A stretch of 64,000 bases of DNA from an uncultured Candidatus Melainabacteria bacterium (GCA_934718275.1 CAKUZD010000002.1:186001-250000); one strand, 5' to 3'; positions 33,439-42,139 are shown, counted from the first letter of the stretch. A program made the numbers and translations. Notes: a model not told the origin generated them from the letters alone.

Positions 33439-34554
33439 TTATATCGCATCAAATATTTCAAATACCGGTTGGATAAGTTGTTCGACCGGTATTTCTTCGT
33501 CTAATTCTAAGGTAATTGTTGGAATTTGTCTTTCTACGCCGGCATAAGTTCCGAAACTTCCGGGGGTTGGGTACCCAATACTGGCTTCTACAGGGTAATT
33601 TATGATTTTTGATATTTGTTCTGCCCAATTCTTTGCAGGGCCATCATAATTAACAACTTTGTACGGGGCGTGAAGTGTAAGTATTCTATTGGGCTTAAAT
33701 TCATTAATAGTATCTATGAGAAACTGAGTCTCAATCTCGCTTCCGCCTGCTATACCGCCATAATATGCTGTTTGGGCGTTATCACAAGTGGCATTTTCTC
33801 CGCAATTTTTCCCCCAATTTTTTGTTGGAAAATTTCTATTTAAATCGACTCCGTTGGCATTTGTGCGTTGTTTCAATTGCATTCCGTCAGGGTTTAAGCA
33901 AGGGATGAATAGAAGATTGGTTGTCTTGAGTTTCCCCCTCCTCGGCATCATAGATGCCGGTCCTCCCTCAGGTGGAGGACATTCTATTTCTTTTTGGATT
34001 TTGTTGATAACTCCTTCAATACTTTGGTGTATTTCATTATTCCAAATTCGTATAACCTTATATCCGTTTTGTTTAAAAAACAAATCTCGAGTTTTATCTT
34101 TTTTTAAGTTTTCTTCTTCGTTATGTTGACCGCCGTCAATTTCAATAATAATTTTGGGTGCAAAACAAGCAAAATCTACAATATATTTATCAATTGGTTG
34201 TTGGCGTCTAAATTTAACACCTAATTGTTTTTGTTTTAGATATTGCCATAAAATAATTTCTTCTTTTGTGGAGTTGTTGCGTAAGTTTTTACTAAGTTGT
34301 ATCAGGCGCATTTTATTATAATGCATGTCCTCCACTTGCGGGAGGACCGAAATCTTTGATTTCGAGGTGGGGGAAATTGAGGAACATCTTTTTAAATATT
34401 CTTCAATTAAAAATTTTCCTTGCGGTTCGTCTCCATGGAATACTCCAATAATTAAAGCTGTGCTTGGTAAATATTGTGAATAATTTCCTATTAATTGAAT
34501 TTCATTTCCCAATTTAGTTTTTGCTGTTTTTAATATTTTAAAATTGTTATTCAC
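33439..34554 (-). CDS. M14-type carboxypeptidase interrupted in frame by a DUF559 domain
   Basis: The 371-aa frame starts as an MpaA-like zinc carboxypeptidase (residues 1-58, with the zinc motif GVFHGDEPQGK) and resumes at about residue 210 (TNLLFIPCLNPDGMQLKQRT, NGVDLNRNFP, LTLHAPYK, TITLELDEE). Between them lies a complete DUF559/Vsr-like nuclease: LRNNSTKEEIILWQYLKQKQ, KYIVDFACF, IIIEIDGGQHNE, YKVIRIWNNEI. Junction residues are the translation of the element's inverted ends. Whether the peptidase still folds is unclear. The gene begins 13 bp after ftsY and is probably co-transcribed. Confidence 0.85.
   Translation of the reverse strand: MNNNFKILKTAKTKLGNEIQLIGNYSQYLPSTALIIGVFHGDEPQGKFLIEEYLKRCSSISPTSKSKISVLPQVEDMHYNKMRLIQLSKNLRNNSTKEEIILWQYLKQKQLGVKFRRQQPIDKYIVDFACFAPKIIIEIDGGQHNEEENLKKDKTRDLFFKQNGYKVIRIWNNEIHQSIEGVINKIQKEIECPPPEGGPASMMPRRGKLKTTNLLFIPCLNPDGMQLKQRTNANGVDLNRNFPTKNWGKNCGENATCDNAQTAYYGGIAGGSEIETQFLIDTINEFKPNRILTLHAPYKVVNYDGPAKNWAEQISKIINYPVEASIGYPTPGSFGTYAGVERQIPTITLELDEEIPVEQLIQPVFEIFDAI
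33931..34376 (-). mobile_element. DUF559 element with hairpin-bearing inverted ends
   Basis: The insert begins TTTCCCCC and ends GGGGGAAA; about 53 bp at each end are inverted copies. Each end has two adjacent hairpins: an outer one with differing sequence but equal stem length (CGGCATC-ATA-GATGCCG at 33943-33959; CGAAATC-TTT-GATTTCG at 34348-34364) and an inner one GTCCTCC-7 nt-GGAGGAC (33960-33980; 34327-34347). TTGAG directly flanks both ends (33926-33930, 34377-34381), a possible 5-bp target duplication. The cargo is the DUF559 frame, which has its own internal ATGs near residues 77 and 82. Confidence 0.75.
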
Positions 34555-34567
34555 TATTTACTCTCTA

Positions 34568-35482
34568 TTATTCAAACAATGCATCTATAAAATCTTTAGA
34601 ATTGAAAGCTTTTAAATCTTCCATTTTTTCTCCAACTCCGACAAGTTTAACAGGTAATTTCATCTCTTTGGCAACTGCCAAAACAATTGCACCTTTTGCA
34701 GAACCATCAAGTTTAGTAAGTGCAACAGATGTAACATCAACTGCTTCTGTAAAAACTTTTGCTTGTTGTAATCCATTTTGTCCGGTATTGGCGTCTAGTA
34801 CAAGAATACATTCTCGTAAGGCTTCCGGAGCTTTTTTGCTTATTACTGATTTTATTTTTTTTAATTCTTCCATTAGGTTAAATTTATTTTGTAGCCTGCC
34901 TGCGGTATCAACTAAAATTACATCAAAATTTTCTTTTTTGGCTTTGTCTATTGCTTCAAATACAACTGATGCCGGATCAGCTTTATCTTTGCGGACAATT
35001 TCTGCCCCTGCTCTTTTAGACCAAATGTCGAGTTGTTCTTCTGCTGCAGCACGGAATGTATCTCCGGCAGCAATTAACACTTTTTTTCCTTCTTGTTTAA
35101 ATTTGTATGCAAGTTTTCCAATCAGTGTTGTTTTGCCTGCTCCATTTACTCCTGTTATAAAGTAGATATTCAATTCATTTTCATTGTAGGCGAGGTTGGT
35201 ATCTCCGGCACTATTTAGAACTTTTAAGAATTCTTGTTTTAGATATTCTTTGACGTCTGCCGGTTTAATTTTGTTTTGATTTCTTAACTTATCAACCAAT
35301 TCAGTGGCGTAGTTAACGCCCAAATCTGCAGAAATAAGCATGTCTTCCATATCATCAAGAATGAAATCAGAAAATTCGTTTTCCTTTTCTACAGAATTAA
35401 CAACGTTTCCAACAAGCACTTGTGCCGTGTTGGAAACAGTTTCTTTAAGATTATTAAATTTGTCTTTAAAAAATCCAAACAT
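34568..35482 (-). CDS. ftsY: Signal recognition particle receptor FtsY
   Basis: The 304-aa SRP GTPase is the docking protein for co-translational membrane targeting. An N-domain is followed by the G-domain: TGVNGAGKTTLIGKLA, AAGDTFRAAAEEQLD, DVILVDTAGRLQ, TKLDGSAKGA, VGVGEKMEDL. It is a short form with almost no acidic N-terminal A-domain. Upstream of the M14 gene and downstream of nusB on the same strand. Confidence 0.97.
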   Translation of the reverse strand: MFGFFKDKFNNLKETVSNTAQVLVGNVVNSVEKENEFSDFILDDMEDMLISADLGVNYATELVDKLRNQNKIKPADVKEYLKQEFLKVLNSAGDTNLAYNENELNIYFITGVNGAGKTTLIGKLAYKFKQEGKKVLIAAGDTFRAAAEEQLDIWSKRAGAEIVRKDKADPASVVFEAIDKAKKENFDVILVDTAGRLQNKFNLMEELKKIKSVISKKAPEALRECILVLDANTGQNGLQQAKVFTEAVDVTSVALTKLDGSAKGAIVLAVAKEMKLPVKLVGVGEKMEDLKAFNSKDFIDALFE

Positions 35483-35566
35483 ATTTTTAGTTTTGCCTCT
35501 GTATTGTGGATATTTTATACAAGAAATAAAACCAAATTAATAATTTAGGTGGTTTTAATTTCTAAT

Positions 35567-36226
35567 TTAATTAATACCGTAATCAACGATTACTTTAGCT
35601 AAAATGCCGTTAATAAATGAAGAACTGTCCTCGGTTGAATATTTTTTAGCAAGTTCTAACGCTTCATCAACAACAACTTTCATTGGAGCATCTTTAATGT
35701 ATAAAAGTTCTACGATTGCAATACGTAAAATGTCTTTGTCCATTTTTACAAGGCGTCCTAAATCCCAATTTTTGGCATATTTTTGAATGATTTCATCAAT
35801 TTCTTTGTGGTTCTTTTGAAAATAGTCTGCAATTTGAATTGCATAATTTTTTACATCATGTTGTGAATCAAGGGTTGTAAATTCTGCGATTTCTAAAGCC
35901 AACATTGATTTTTCGGCAATATCAATCATTTCATTAATTCTGCCTGTCATATCTGATGTCATAGGGATTGGAACCGGAATATTAGCTGCCCCGATTGGTC
36001 TTTTTAAATTTTCTTCTGCGTCTGCTTCATAGTTTTCGATTTGATTTCTCATTGAAACTAATGCGCCAAGTGCAGTTTTTAGTTCGTCTGTTGCATTACT
36101 TGTTAAAATTCTAACAGATTTAAGAATAATATCTTGTAAATCTTCTCTTGAGTAGTTTGTAATTTTTTTATCAAATTGTGAAAATAATATAAATGCTAAT
36201 TCTCTTGCTGCTCTACGGGCTTGCAT
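35567..36226 (-). CDS. nusB: Transcription antitermination factor NusB
   Basis: The 219-aa protein begins ARRAARELAFILFSQFDK and ends with the NusB core (IDEIIQKYAKNWDLGRLVKM, DKDILRIAIVELLYIKDAP, VVVDEALELAKKYSTEDSS, FINGILAKV). It is longer than typical NusB (about 140 aa) because of a helical insertion of some 70 residues in the middle. It binds boxA RNA with NusE during rRNA transcription. Confidence 0.92.
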   Translation of the reverse strand: MQARRAARELAFILFSQFDKKITNYSREDLQDIILKSVRILTSNATDELKTALGALVSMRNQIENYEADAEENLKRPIGAANIPVPIPMTSDMTGRINEMIDIAEKSMLALEIAEFTTLDSQHDVKNYAIQIADYFQKNHKEIDEIIQKYAKNWDLGRLVKMDKDILRIAIVELLYIKDAPMKVVVDEALELAKKYSTEDSSSFINGILAKVIVDYGIN

Positions 36227-36288
36227 ATTTTACCTCTTTTTTTATTTCTTTTATTTACAAGCCTAATGCTATCATGAAAAAATTTAAT

Positions 36289-36525
36289 CTACAATATTTT
36301 TTCAGTAGTGGAATTTTCAAGATTTGTTAAAATTCTTTTAGTATCATTAACGCAGAAAATTAGAAGCGAACAAATGTTTAAACTGTCTTTGGCTTGAAAA
36401 TCACTTTTTTCTGTAATTGTTTGAGATAAAAGTTTAGTTAGTGTTTCTATTTTATCTAAACCGCACAATGCTCTTGACAAATTATTCGATAAATCCTTGT
36501 TACACATCAGGTTAAAGGTTATCAT
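36289..36525 (-). CDS. Small helical protein, unknown
   Basis: 78 aa, predicted all helical, with no recognised family and no clear ribosome binding site. It lies between nusB and a TPR gene on the same strand. Real but small, or a remnant. Confidence 0.45.
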   Translation of the reverse strand: MITFNLMCNKDLSNNLSRALCGLDKIETLTKLLSQTITEKSDFQAKDSLNICSLLIFCVNDTKRILTNLENSTTEKIL

Positions 36526-36561
36526 AATAATATTTAATAGGGTATTAGACTTATGTCTATA

Positions 36562-37296
36562 TTATTTGCATAATAAAAGATATGGGGCTGACACCTTATG
36601 AGTTTTAATTTTATCCAATCTGTTTTTTATAAACTCTGCGTTGTGAGAAAATGGCTTTTCTGATAAAAATTTTCTATAATATCTTTGAGCAAAGCTACGT
36701 TTCCCAAGTTTGTCAAAGCAAATCCCGATACTTGCGTAAGCTTTGTAATAATTTGGATTGAGTTTAAGTATTTTATGAAGAATTTCGGATGCTTCTTTAT
36801 AATTTCCCAACTTCATCAAAAGTGCGGACTTGCAGTCGTAAGCTTTTATAAATCCTGCGGAATTTTCTATTAATTTTTGATAAATCATAAGTGCTAATTC
36901 GTATTCTTCACACATTTCATGCGCTATCCCAAGTTGTAGGATTGCATCCGGATTATCCGGATTTAATTGAATCGCATGAACAAAATTCTTAATTGCACCG
37001 CAAGGAGAATTATTAAGAAGATGACAAAGCCCGAGTTCATAAAATACTTCATAATTATCACTTTTTAAATTTGTTGCTATATCCAAGTATTTTATGGCTT
37101 TTGTATACTGTTGCAGGTGTTTGTAACATATTCCAAGCCCATAATAACTGTCAAAATTGTTTCTGTCTATCAAAATTGCGTTCAAATAGTTTGAAGCAGC
37201 TTCTTTAAACATATTGCCTATACGCAACGCTTCAGCTTTTTTACAAAAATTATTTTGAACAGGTAATGTACATAATTTGTTAGTATTTGAACTCAA
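36562..37296 (-). CDS. TPR-repeat protein
   Basis: The 244-aa product consists of about five to six tetratricopeptide repeats (for example AASNYLNAILIDRNNFDSYY, GLGICYKHLQQYTKAIKYL and AILQLGIAHEMCEEYELAL). Starts at a TTG preceded by GGAGAG. No signal peptide. Scaffold function; partner unknown. Confidence 0.85.
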   Translation of the reverse strand: MSSNTNKLCTLPVQNNFCKKAEALRIGNMFKEAASNYLNAILIDRNNFDSYYGLGICYKHLQQYTKAIKYLDIATNLKSDNYEVFYELGLCHLLNNSPCGAIKNFVHAIQLNPDNPDAILQLGIAHEMCEEYELALMIYQKLIENSAGFIKAYDCKSALLMKLGNYKEASEILHKILKLNPNYYKAYASIGICFDKLGKRSFAQRYYRKFLSEKPFSHNAEFIKNRLDKIKTHKVSAPYLLLCK

Positions 37297-37414
37297 TTTT
37301 CTTCCTCACTCTCCTTATATATGATAGTTTTTTTTTTATAGTTGAAGAACAACCATCTGATGTATAGTTTATCAATCATTGGATTTATTATTTTTCTTGT
37401 GCTATAAAATTGTT

Positions 37415-38230
37415 ATGAATAAGTATTTGGTTGGGATATTAATTATATTTATGGGCTTACCTGTTTTGGCGGATGAAGTGTCTCTAAGCGGAGTTGAAGC
37501 AAAAAAAATTGAGTTGCCTAAAACGGATATTAACAAAAAACAGTCACTTGTTGTTAAGGATGAGCAGGTTTTGCAAGAACTTGTGAAGATGCAAAAAGAC
37601 AAAGACCTTGAAGATATTGAAAATCTTTGGAAAGGAACTGTTGAGAATAATCAGGTGATAGGTTTTGCATTAAAAAAACTTTCTACTCCGGAAAGTCAAA
37701 GAAGAATTCATTCTTCTTTGATGGCTAAAACTCTTTCTGCTGTGGTTGCGGGGGCTTCTCTTGCTCCATCTTTAATTGGTGCGGATTATATGACACAGTC
37801 GTCTGCATTTGCTGCCGGTCGTTTGGCTCAAAATTTGATTAATCGAAAAAATATGCCTACAGAAATTCCGCTTACAGATACGGAACTGATTGAACTTGCC
37901 GGACTTGTAGAAAGTTTGCAAGATAAAATAATTACGGCTTATTATAACTATAAAAGTTCTCTTTCTCAATTAAAGGAAACTCGTCAAAGGTTACTTTTGT
38001 ATAACAAAAATTATGCAAAAGCTCTTGATGATGAGGATTTAATGGAAATTACAATATCATCTGCTTTGTACGACAATATGAGGGTTGAGGAATTTTATTA
38101 CATGGAGAATGCAAAAAAATATCACCTTGAGTTGCAAAGACTTGCAGGTAAAAAGGTTGTAGATAAATTAAATTTATATCAATTTAGTTTTAATTCAACA
38201 TTAGTTGGAGAAAAGGCGGTGAATAAATGA
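37415..38230 (+). CDS. Exported coiled-coil protein, first of a paralogous pair
   Basis: From MNKYLVGILIIF it is 271 aa with a signal peptide ending LA-DE. Features are IENLWKGTVENNQVIGFALK, then a small-residue hydrophobic stretch (SAVVAGASLAPSLIGADYM), then a long coiled coil with VESLQDKIITAYYNYKSSLS. A TATAAA box (37403-37408) lies exactly 6 nt before the ATG. The next gene encodes a paralogue and overlaps by 4 bp. Looks like an outer-envelope or TolC-helical-type component, but no family is assigned. Confidence 0.7.
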   Translation: MNKYLVGILIIFMGLPVLADEVSLSGVEAKKIELPKTDINKKQSLVVKDEQVLQELVKMQKDKDLEDIENLWKGTVENNQVIGFALKKLSTPESQRRIHSSLMAKTLSAVVAGASLAPSLIGADYMTQSSAFAAGRLAQNLINRKNMPTEIPLTDTELIELAGLVESLQDKIITAYYNYKSSLSQLKETRQRLLLYNKNYAKALDDEDLMEITISSALYDNMRVEEFYYMENAKKYHLELQRLAGKKVVDKLNLYQFSFNSTLVGEKAVNK

Positions 38231-39114
38231 AAAAATTATTCATAATTGCACTACTCCTAAATTTGATTTCTCCGACTTATGCAGTTACTCTCGAAGAAAT
38301 AACAATGCCAAAACCGCCTGCATATAGAACAGGACTCTCAGAAGTGCCGGAAAAAGAATATATGGAGGCAAAAGCAGAAAATAAAGTGCATCAGGAATAT
38401 GTAAAAAAAGATGCAGAACAATTTGATGCCACAGATTTGACTTATGCTGATTTGAGTATAAAACAGATTTCACGAGAGGTAGCGGCAGATTTGGAATTAG
38501 ACCAAGAAGATATGATTGGGGATTTATCCGTATTATGGCAGGGAGCTGCAGCACAAAGTGATACAATTAATTTCGCGTTATACAAACTTGCAAATCCTGA
38601 TGAAGATAAACCTGATGAAAAATCTGTTAAGAAAGTTCTTACAACTATTGCAAGTATGTCTACCCTTGTAGGGGCGGGAATGGGAAATCCTTTACTTGCC
38701 GGAGGTTCTTTGATAGGTGGTAATATTTTAGGTATTATGGCTCAGGATACAAAAGCTTTGAATTATAAATATACTAAAGTTACTGACGCGGATATGATTA
38801 TTCTTGTCCGAAAGATTGAAGATTTGCAGCAAAGAACTGTTGACTTATATTATAATTATATGACTGCGCGGAAAAGGTTAAAAATGATTGAGCAAATCAC
38901 TGCTGATAGAAAGAAAAATTATAATCTGTCTCAAGATATGTCTAAGGATGTAATTTTAATTACAGATGCATATTACAGGACAGCGTTAGATAATCAAATG
39001 AAAGCTCGTTCTGATTATTATGCAAAGCGTGCGGCGTTGGAACAATTTGTCGGGAATGAAACTTTTGCGCAGTTTGAAAAAGATTTGAAGGAAAGAGAGG
39101 ATAGTGAAAAGTGA
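38227..39114 (+). CDS. Exported coiled-coil protein, second of the pair
   Basis: The 295-aa protein has a signal peptide (MKKLFIIALLLNLISPTYA). It shares with its upstream neighbour LSVLWQGAAAQSDTINFALYKLANP, a glycine-rich hydrophobic stretch (TLVGAGMGNPLLAGGSLIGG) and a coiled coil containing IEDLQQRTVDLYYNYMTARK. The two arose by duplication and overlap ATGA, so they are co-translated. The stop codon lies inside the left arm of a repeat element. Confidence 0.7.
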   Translation: MKKLFIIALLLNLISPTYAVTLEEITMPKPPAYRTGLSEVPEKEYMEAKAENKVHQEYVKKDAEQFDATDLTYADLSIKQISREVAADLELDQEDMIGDLSVLWQGAAAQSDTINFALYKLANPDEDKPDEKSVKKVLTTIASMSTLVGAGMGNPLLAGGSLIGGNILGIMAQDTKALNYKYTKVTDADMIILVRKIEDLQQRTVDLYYNYMTARKRLKMIEQITADRKKNYNLSQDMSKDVILITDAYYRTALDNQMKARSDYYAKRAALEQFVGNETFAQFEKDLKEREDSEK

Positions 39115-39219
39115 GAAGTGAAACGTGAAAAGTCCGTTACAGATGCTATCGTATCAAAATATATTTTTGAACGAAGTGAGCTATAAAGTTTTCTCACTTC
39201 TCACGTTTTACTTTTCACT
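39103..39219. repeat. Palindromic repeat element, copy A
   Basis: Imperfect inverted arms (AGTGAAAAGTGAGAAGTGAA on the left; the right arm ends CTTCTCACGTTTTACTTTTC-ACT) flank a core CCGTTACAGATGCTATCG. The same layout occurs at 47886-48001. It looks like a non-coding, MITE-like or REP-like element. Confidence 0.8.
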
Positions 39220-39225
39220 TACTAT

Positions 39226-39888
39226 ATGTTCATACCATTTAAAATAAACAACGGAAAACAAAATATGCAAATTGATAGCGATTTGCTTGATAATGCAATT
39301 GAAAATCAAGTAAAAGAACCAATATTTCGTCTCTATGGTTGGTCTCCCGCGTGCGTATCTTTGGGGAGAAATCAAAAAGATGATTTTGTTGACGAAAATT
39401 TATTGAAAAAAAATAATATAGATATTGTACGGCGTTCAACCGGGGGACGTGCTCTTTTGCATGATAACGAGATTACTTATAGTTATGTTTGTCCTGCAAC
39501 TTTTTTGAACAATGGTGAAAATATTGTTGAGTCTTACAAAGAAATTTCAAAGCTTTTAATTCTTGCTTTTGCAAAAATAGGAATAGAGTTGGATTTTGGT
39601 GGAATTCGTAAAATTCAGGGACATAAAGATTATTGTATGTTAGTGTCTACGGGGGCTGATTTGTGCTGGCATGGGCGAAAGTTGATAGGTTCTGCTCAGT
39701 TTAGAAAAGAAGGTTATATTTTACAACATGGGTCGATTTTGTATGATTATGATAAAAAGTTGTTAGAAAATATCTTTAAAGAAAAGGTTGATACATCTTC
39801 AATTGTTTGTGTAAAAGAAATTAATCCCAATATTACGAAAGATGACATAATTAGTTTGTTAAGTAATGTAAAGCTTGTAAAGCCTTAA
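39226..39888 (+). CDS. Lipoate-protein ligase / octanoyltransferase family protein
   Basis: The 220-aa protein belongs to the LplA/LipB/LipM family. Visible: SPACVSLGRNQ, RRSTGGRALLHDNEITYSYV (the substrate-binding RRxTGGRAxxH), and LIGSAQFRKEGYILQHGSIL. The Lys in GRKLIGSAQ is the usual ligase catalytic position; a Cys in DYCMLVS could be a LipM-type nucleophile, so ligase and octanoyltransferase cannot be separated by eye. It supplies lipoyl or octanoyl groups and complements lipA at 26.3 kb. Confidence 0.87.
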   Translation: MFIPFKINNGKQNMQIDSDLLDNAIENQVKEPIFRLYGWSPACVSLGRNQKDDFVDENLLKKNNIDIVRRSTGGRALLHDNEITYSYVCPATFLNNGENIVESYKEISKLLILAFAKIGIELDFGGIRKIQGHKDYCMLVSTGADLCWHGRKLIGSAQFRKEGYILQHGSILYDYDKKLLENIFKEKVDTSSIVCVKEINPNITKDDIISLLSNVKLVKP

Positions 39889-39999
39889 TAATACAGGTTT
39901 TTGGGGCTTTTTTGTATATTAATTATGTTTTGCGGGGCAATTTTTAAAGATAAATTTTCTTTATATAAGTACGGGGATTAATCAAAGGGGATTAAAAAA

Positions 40000-41532
40000 A
40001 TGTCTAGCAATATTTCAGTAAATTCATTCTATAATTACTGGCAAAATATTCCGGCTTACTTAGCTCTTGGTAACAGAGCCAGCAGTATAACAGGTTTAGG
40101 TGGTAAGGAAGAAACTAGATATTTTACACTTCCTACAGGTTATCCTGATAGCACTTATACATTGGCTTCTCAAGAGTCAATTAACAATCCGAATGGTTTG
40201 AGTCAATGGAATCCTTTAATGGTTGGTATTGATTTGACACAAGGTATGTCTACAAATCCTGCATTAATTGAAGCAGGCAATAAATTAGCTTATAATTCAG
40301 GTTTTTCTAAAGGGTTGGCATTAAGATTGTCTTCTTCTGTTGCAGCTCTTTCAAATATGGAAGCTCAAATTGAAGCAACTGTGAAATCTGACCAATTGAC
40401 AGATGCTCAAAAACAAAGATTACAATCTTTGCTTGATCAAGTTAAAGCATTGAAAGACAAAGTCGCAAAGATTGCTGAAGCAGGTGACTTAAAACTTGAA
40501 GATGTTGAAGCTATTCAGGGACAAATTATTGCTTTGACTAAAAAAGCAAGTGAAGTTGCTAAAGAAATAGCTAAAGAAGTTCAAGACAAAGCTGATAAAA
40601 AATCTGATGCAGCAGATAACGCTGATGATGCAGGCAAAGCAGATGATGCTGAAGGTGCTAGCGATGCAGACGATGCAGATAAAAAATCAGAAACCGGTAA
40701 AATTGATGAAAAAACCGAAGCAGGTAAAAAACAAAAAGAATTGAATAAAAAAGCAGTAAATATTTGCCAAGATATTTATACAGGCACTGTTGGTTCATCT
40801 TTCAGAGCTAGTTATGGAAAAATAAACAGTGGTGTAAGCCAAATTAATAAAGAAAATGTTGCTACTGTTTTGAATACTTGGGATAAACAATATGCTAAAA
40901 ACGGAAAAGGCTTGGTAGAAACATTATTCGATCAAGAATGGTGTTGGAATGATTCTCTTGATAAAAATGCAAGACCGGGAGAAAAAATTGCAAACCCTGG
41001 CAAAAGTAACGTGAACGTTATTTGGAATATTGTAGCAACTCTTGATCAAAGAGCTCAAGAATTAGGTATTAAAGAAGACTTAGCAGGTCAATTTGCAGTT
41101 GCTTATGATGAATTAGACGATACATTTGTAGACCAAAAAGCTGTTCAAGAAGCTGTTGCAAATATTCAAAAAGCAGTAACTGAAGCTGAAAATGAAAAAG
41201 CAGCTAAATCTGCAAAAGAAGAAACTGATGGCAAAGCAAAAGCAGATGCAGCAAACAAAAAAGCTGAAGCAGATAAGAAAAAAGCTGAAGAAAATGCAAA
41301 GAAAGAAAAAGAAGCTAAAACTTTGTTCTTGAGTGATATGCGTGAAGTTTTAAAAGACGATAACGCAGAAATTTCAGACAAAGTAAAATATAAAGATGGT
41401 AATTTTGTTGTAAGAATTGACGGTATTGAATACGAAGGTGCTAACTACGTAGAATTAGCAAGAGCTATTAAAAATGCAGGTTATAAACCGGAACAATACT
41501 TGAAAAAATCAAAAGTAAACCAAAAAGCTTAA
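40000..41532 (+). CDS. Large Ala/Lys/Glu-rich coiled-coil protein, unknown
   Basis: The 510-aa protein has no signal peptide. An N-terminal part of about 110 residues (NSFYNYWQNIPAYLALGNRA) is followed by coiled coil, a low-complexity Asp/Ala stretch (NADDAGKADDAEGASDADDA), a globular middle (GSSFRASYGKINSG, WCWNDSLDKNARPG), a second coiled coil and a C-terminal IDGIEYEGANYVELARAIKN. Codon choice is more uniform than in neighbours, which hints at strong expression. A strong GGGG-type ribosome binding site precedes it and a terminator follows. Lineage-specific; function unknown. Confidence 0.75.
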   Translation: MSSNISVNSFYNYWQNIPAYLALGNRASSITGLGGKEETRYFTLPTGYPDSTYTLASQESINNPNGLSQWNPLMVGIDLTQGMSTNPALIEAGNKLAYNSGFSKGLALRLSSSVAALSNMEAQIEATVKSDQLTDAQKQRLQSLLDQVKALKDKVAKIAEAGDLKLEDVEAIQGQIIALTKKASEVAKEIAKEVQDKADKKSDAADNADDAGKADDAEGASDADDADKKSETGKIDEKTEAGKKQKELNKKAVNICQDIYTGTVGSSFRASYGKINSGVSQINKENVATVLNTWDKQYAKNGKGLVETLFDQEWCWNDSLDKNARPGEKIANPGKSNVNVIWNIVATLDQRAQELGIKEDLAGQFAVAYDELDDTFVDQKAVQEAVANIQKAVTEAENEKAAKSAKEETDGKAKADAANKKAEADKKKAEENAKKEKEAKTLFLSDMREVLKDDNAEISDKVKYKDGNFVVRIDGIEYEGANYVELARAIKNAGYKPEQYLKKSKVNQKA

Positions 41533-41600
41533 AAAGATTTAATTAATGATTCCTCATATTTGGTAGAAAAGTAGAAATAGTAGGTTAATGTGTGAAATTT

Positions 41601-41626
41601 AGCTCCCTAAATGGGAGCTTTTTATT
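41601..41626 (+). terminator. Terminator after coiled-coil gene
   Basis: Stem AGCTCCC/GGGAGCT with loop TAAAT, followed by TTTTATTT. Confidence 0.9.
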
Positions 41627-41655
41627 TAGTTGAATAAGTGTTTATGTTTTCAAAT

Positions 41656-41684
41656 AAAAAAAGACTTTCTGTAGAAAGTCTTTT
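41656..41684 (-). terminator. Terminator of tRNA-Gln gene
   Basis: An 11-bp stem AAAAGACTTTC/GAAAGTCTTTT with loop TGTA. The A run on its left gives a T run on the minus strand. Confidence 0.85.
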
Positions 41685-41687
41685 AAT

Positions 41688-41763
<76 letters not shown>

Positions 41764-41812
41764 ATATTGGGTACTCCTTTATTATATATACTAAAATTTT
41801 ATTGTCAATAAT

Positions 41813-42031
41813 TTATTCAATTTCTTTGAAAAAATCTTGAATGTTTACGTGTAAGATTTTTGATAATTTAAAAATAACTAGAGCACTGGGAATAATAATT
41901 CCTCGTTCTAATTTCCCGACATAATTTACACTCATATCAAGCAACTCTGCAAGCTCGTCTTGCGTATAATGCCTGCGTAGTCTTTCGGCTCTTATATTGG
42001 CTCCTAATATATAACCAAAATCGTTTTTCAT
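41813..42031 (-). CDS. Small XRE-family regulator, second pilin-linked copy
   Basis: The 72-aa HTH protein (LGANIRAERLRRHYTQDELA, then ELLDMSVNYVGKLERG) is a single-domain Cro/CI type. It is divergent from a pseudopilin gene, in the same arrangement and spacing as the pair at 7.4-8.5 kb. Confidence 0.85.
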   Translation of the reverse strand: MKNDFGYILGANIRAERLRRHYTQDELAELLDMSVNYVGKLERGIIIPSALVIFKLSKILHVNIQDFFKEIE

Positions 42032-42048
42032 ATAACAATTTTATATTA

Positions 42049-42077
42049 TTGACAAAGTTCGTCAAAGAGATTATAAT
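42049..42077 (+). promoter_or_regulatory. Promoter of second pseudopilin gene
   Basis: Near-consensus TTGACA (42049-42054) and TATAAT (42072-42077), 17 bp apart. An inverted repeat TTGAC-N7-GTCAA (42049-42065) covers the -35 box, and TTACTATAGTAA (42089-42100) is a further palindrome downstream; either could bind the divergent XRE protein. Ribosome binding site GGAGTG precedes the ATG. Confidence 0.75.
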
Positions 42078-42139
42078 AACTATAATCTTTACTATAGTAA
42101 TGATTTAATGTATTATTATATATAATTTGGAGTGATTTA

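Noticed and set aside
33931..34376. Intein inside the peptidase
   Set aside because: No splicing motifs (N-terminal Cys/Ser block A, C-terminal His-Asn) at the junctions; the junctions are inverted repeats instead.
34602..35165. 187-codon open frame opposite ftsY
   Set aside because: Antisense shadow of ftsY; no start signal.
39889..39999. Terminator after the lipoate ligase gene
   Set aside because: A possible AAAGCC/GGGCTTT pairing exists but the loop is about 20 nt and the stem is weak.
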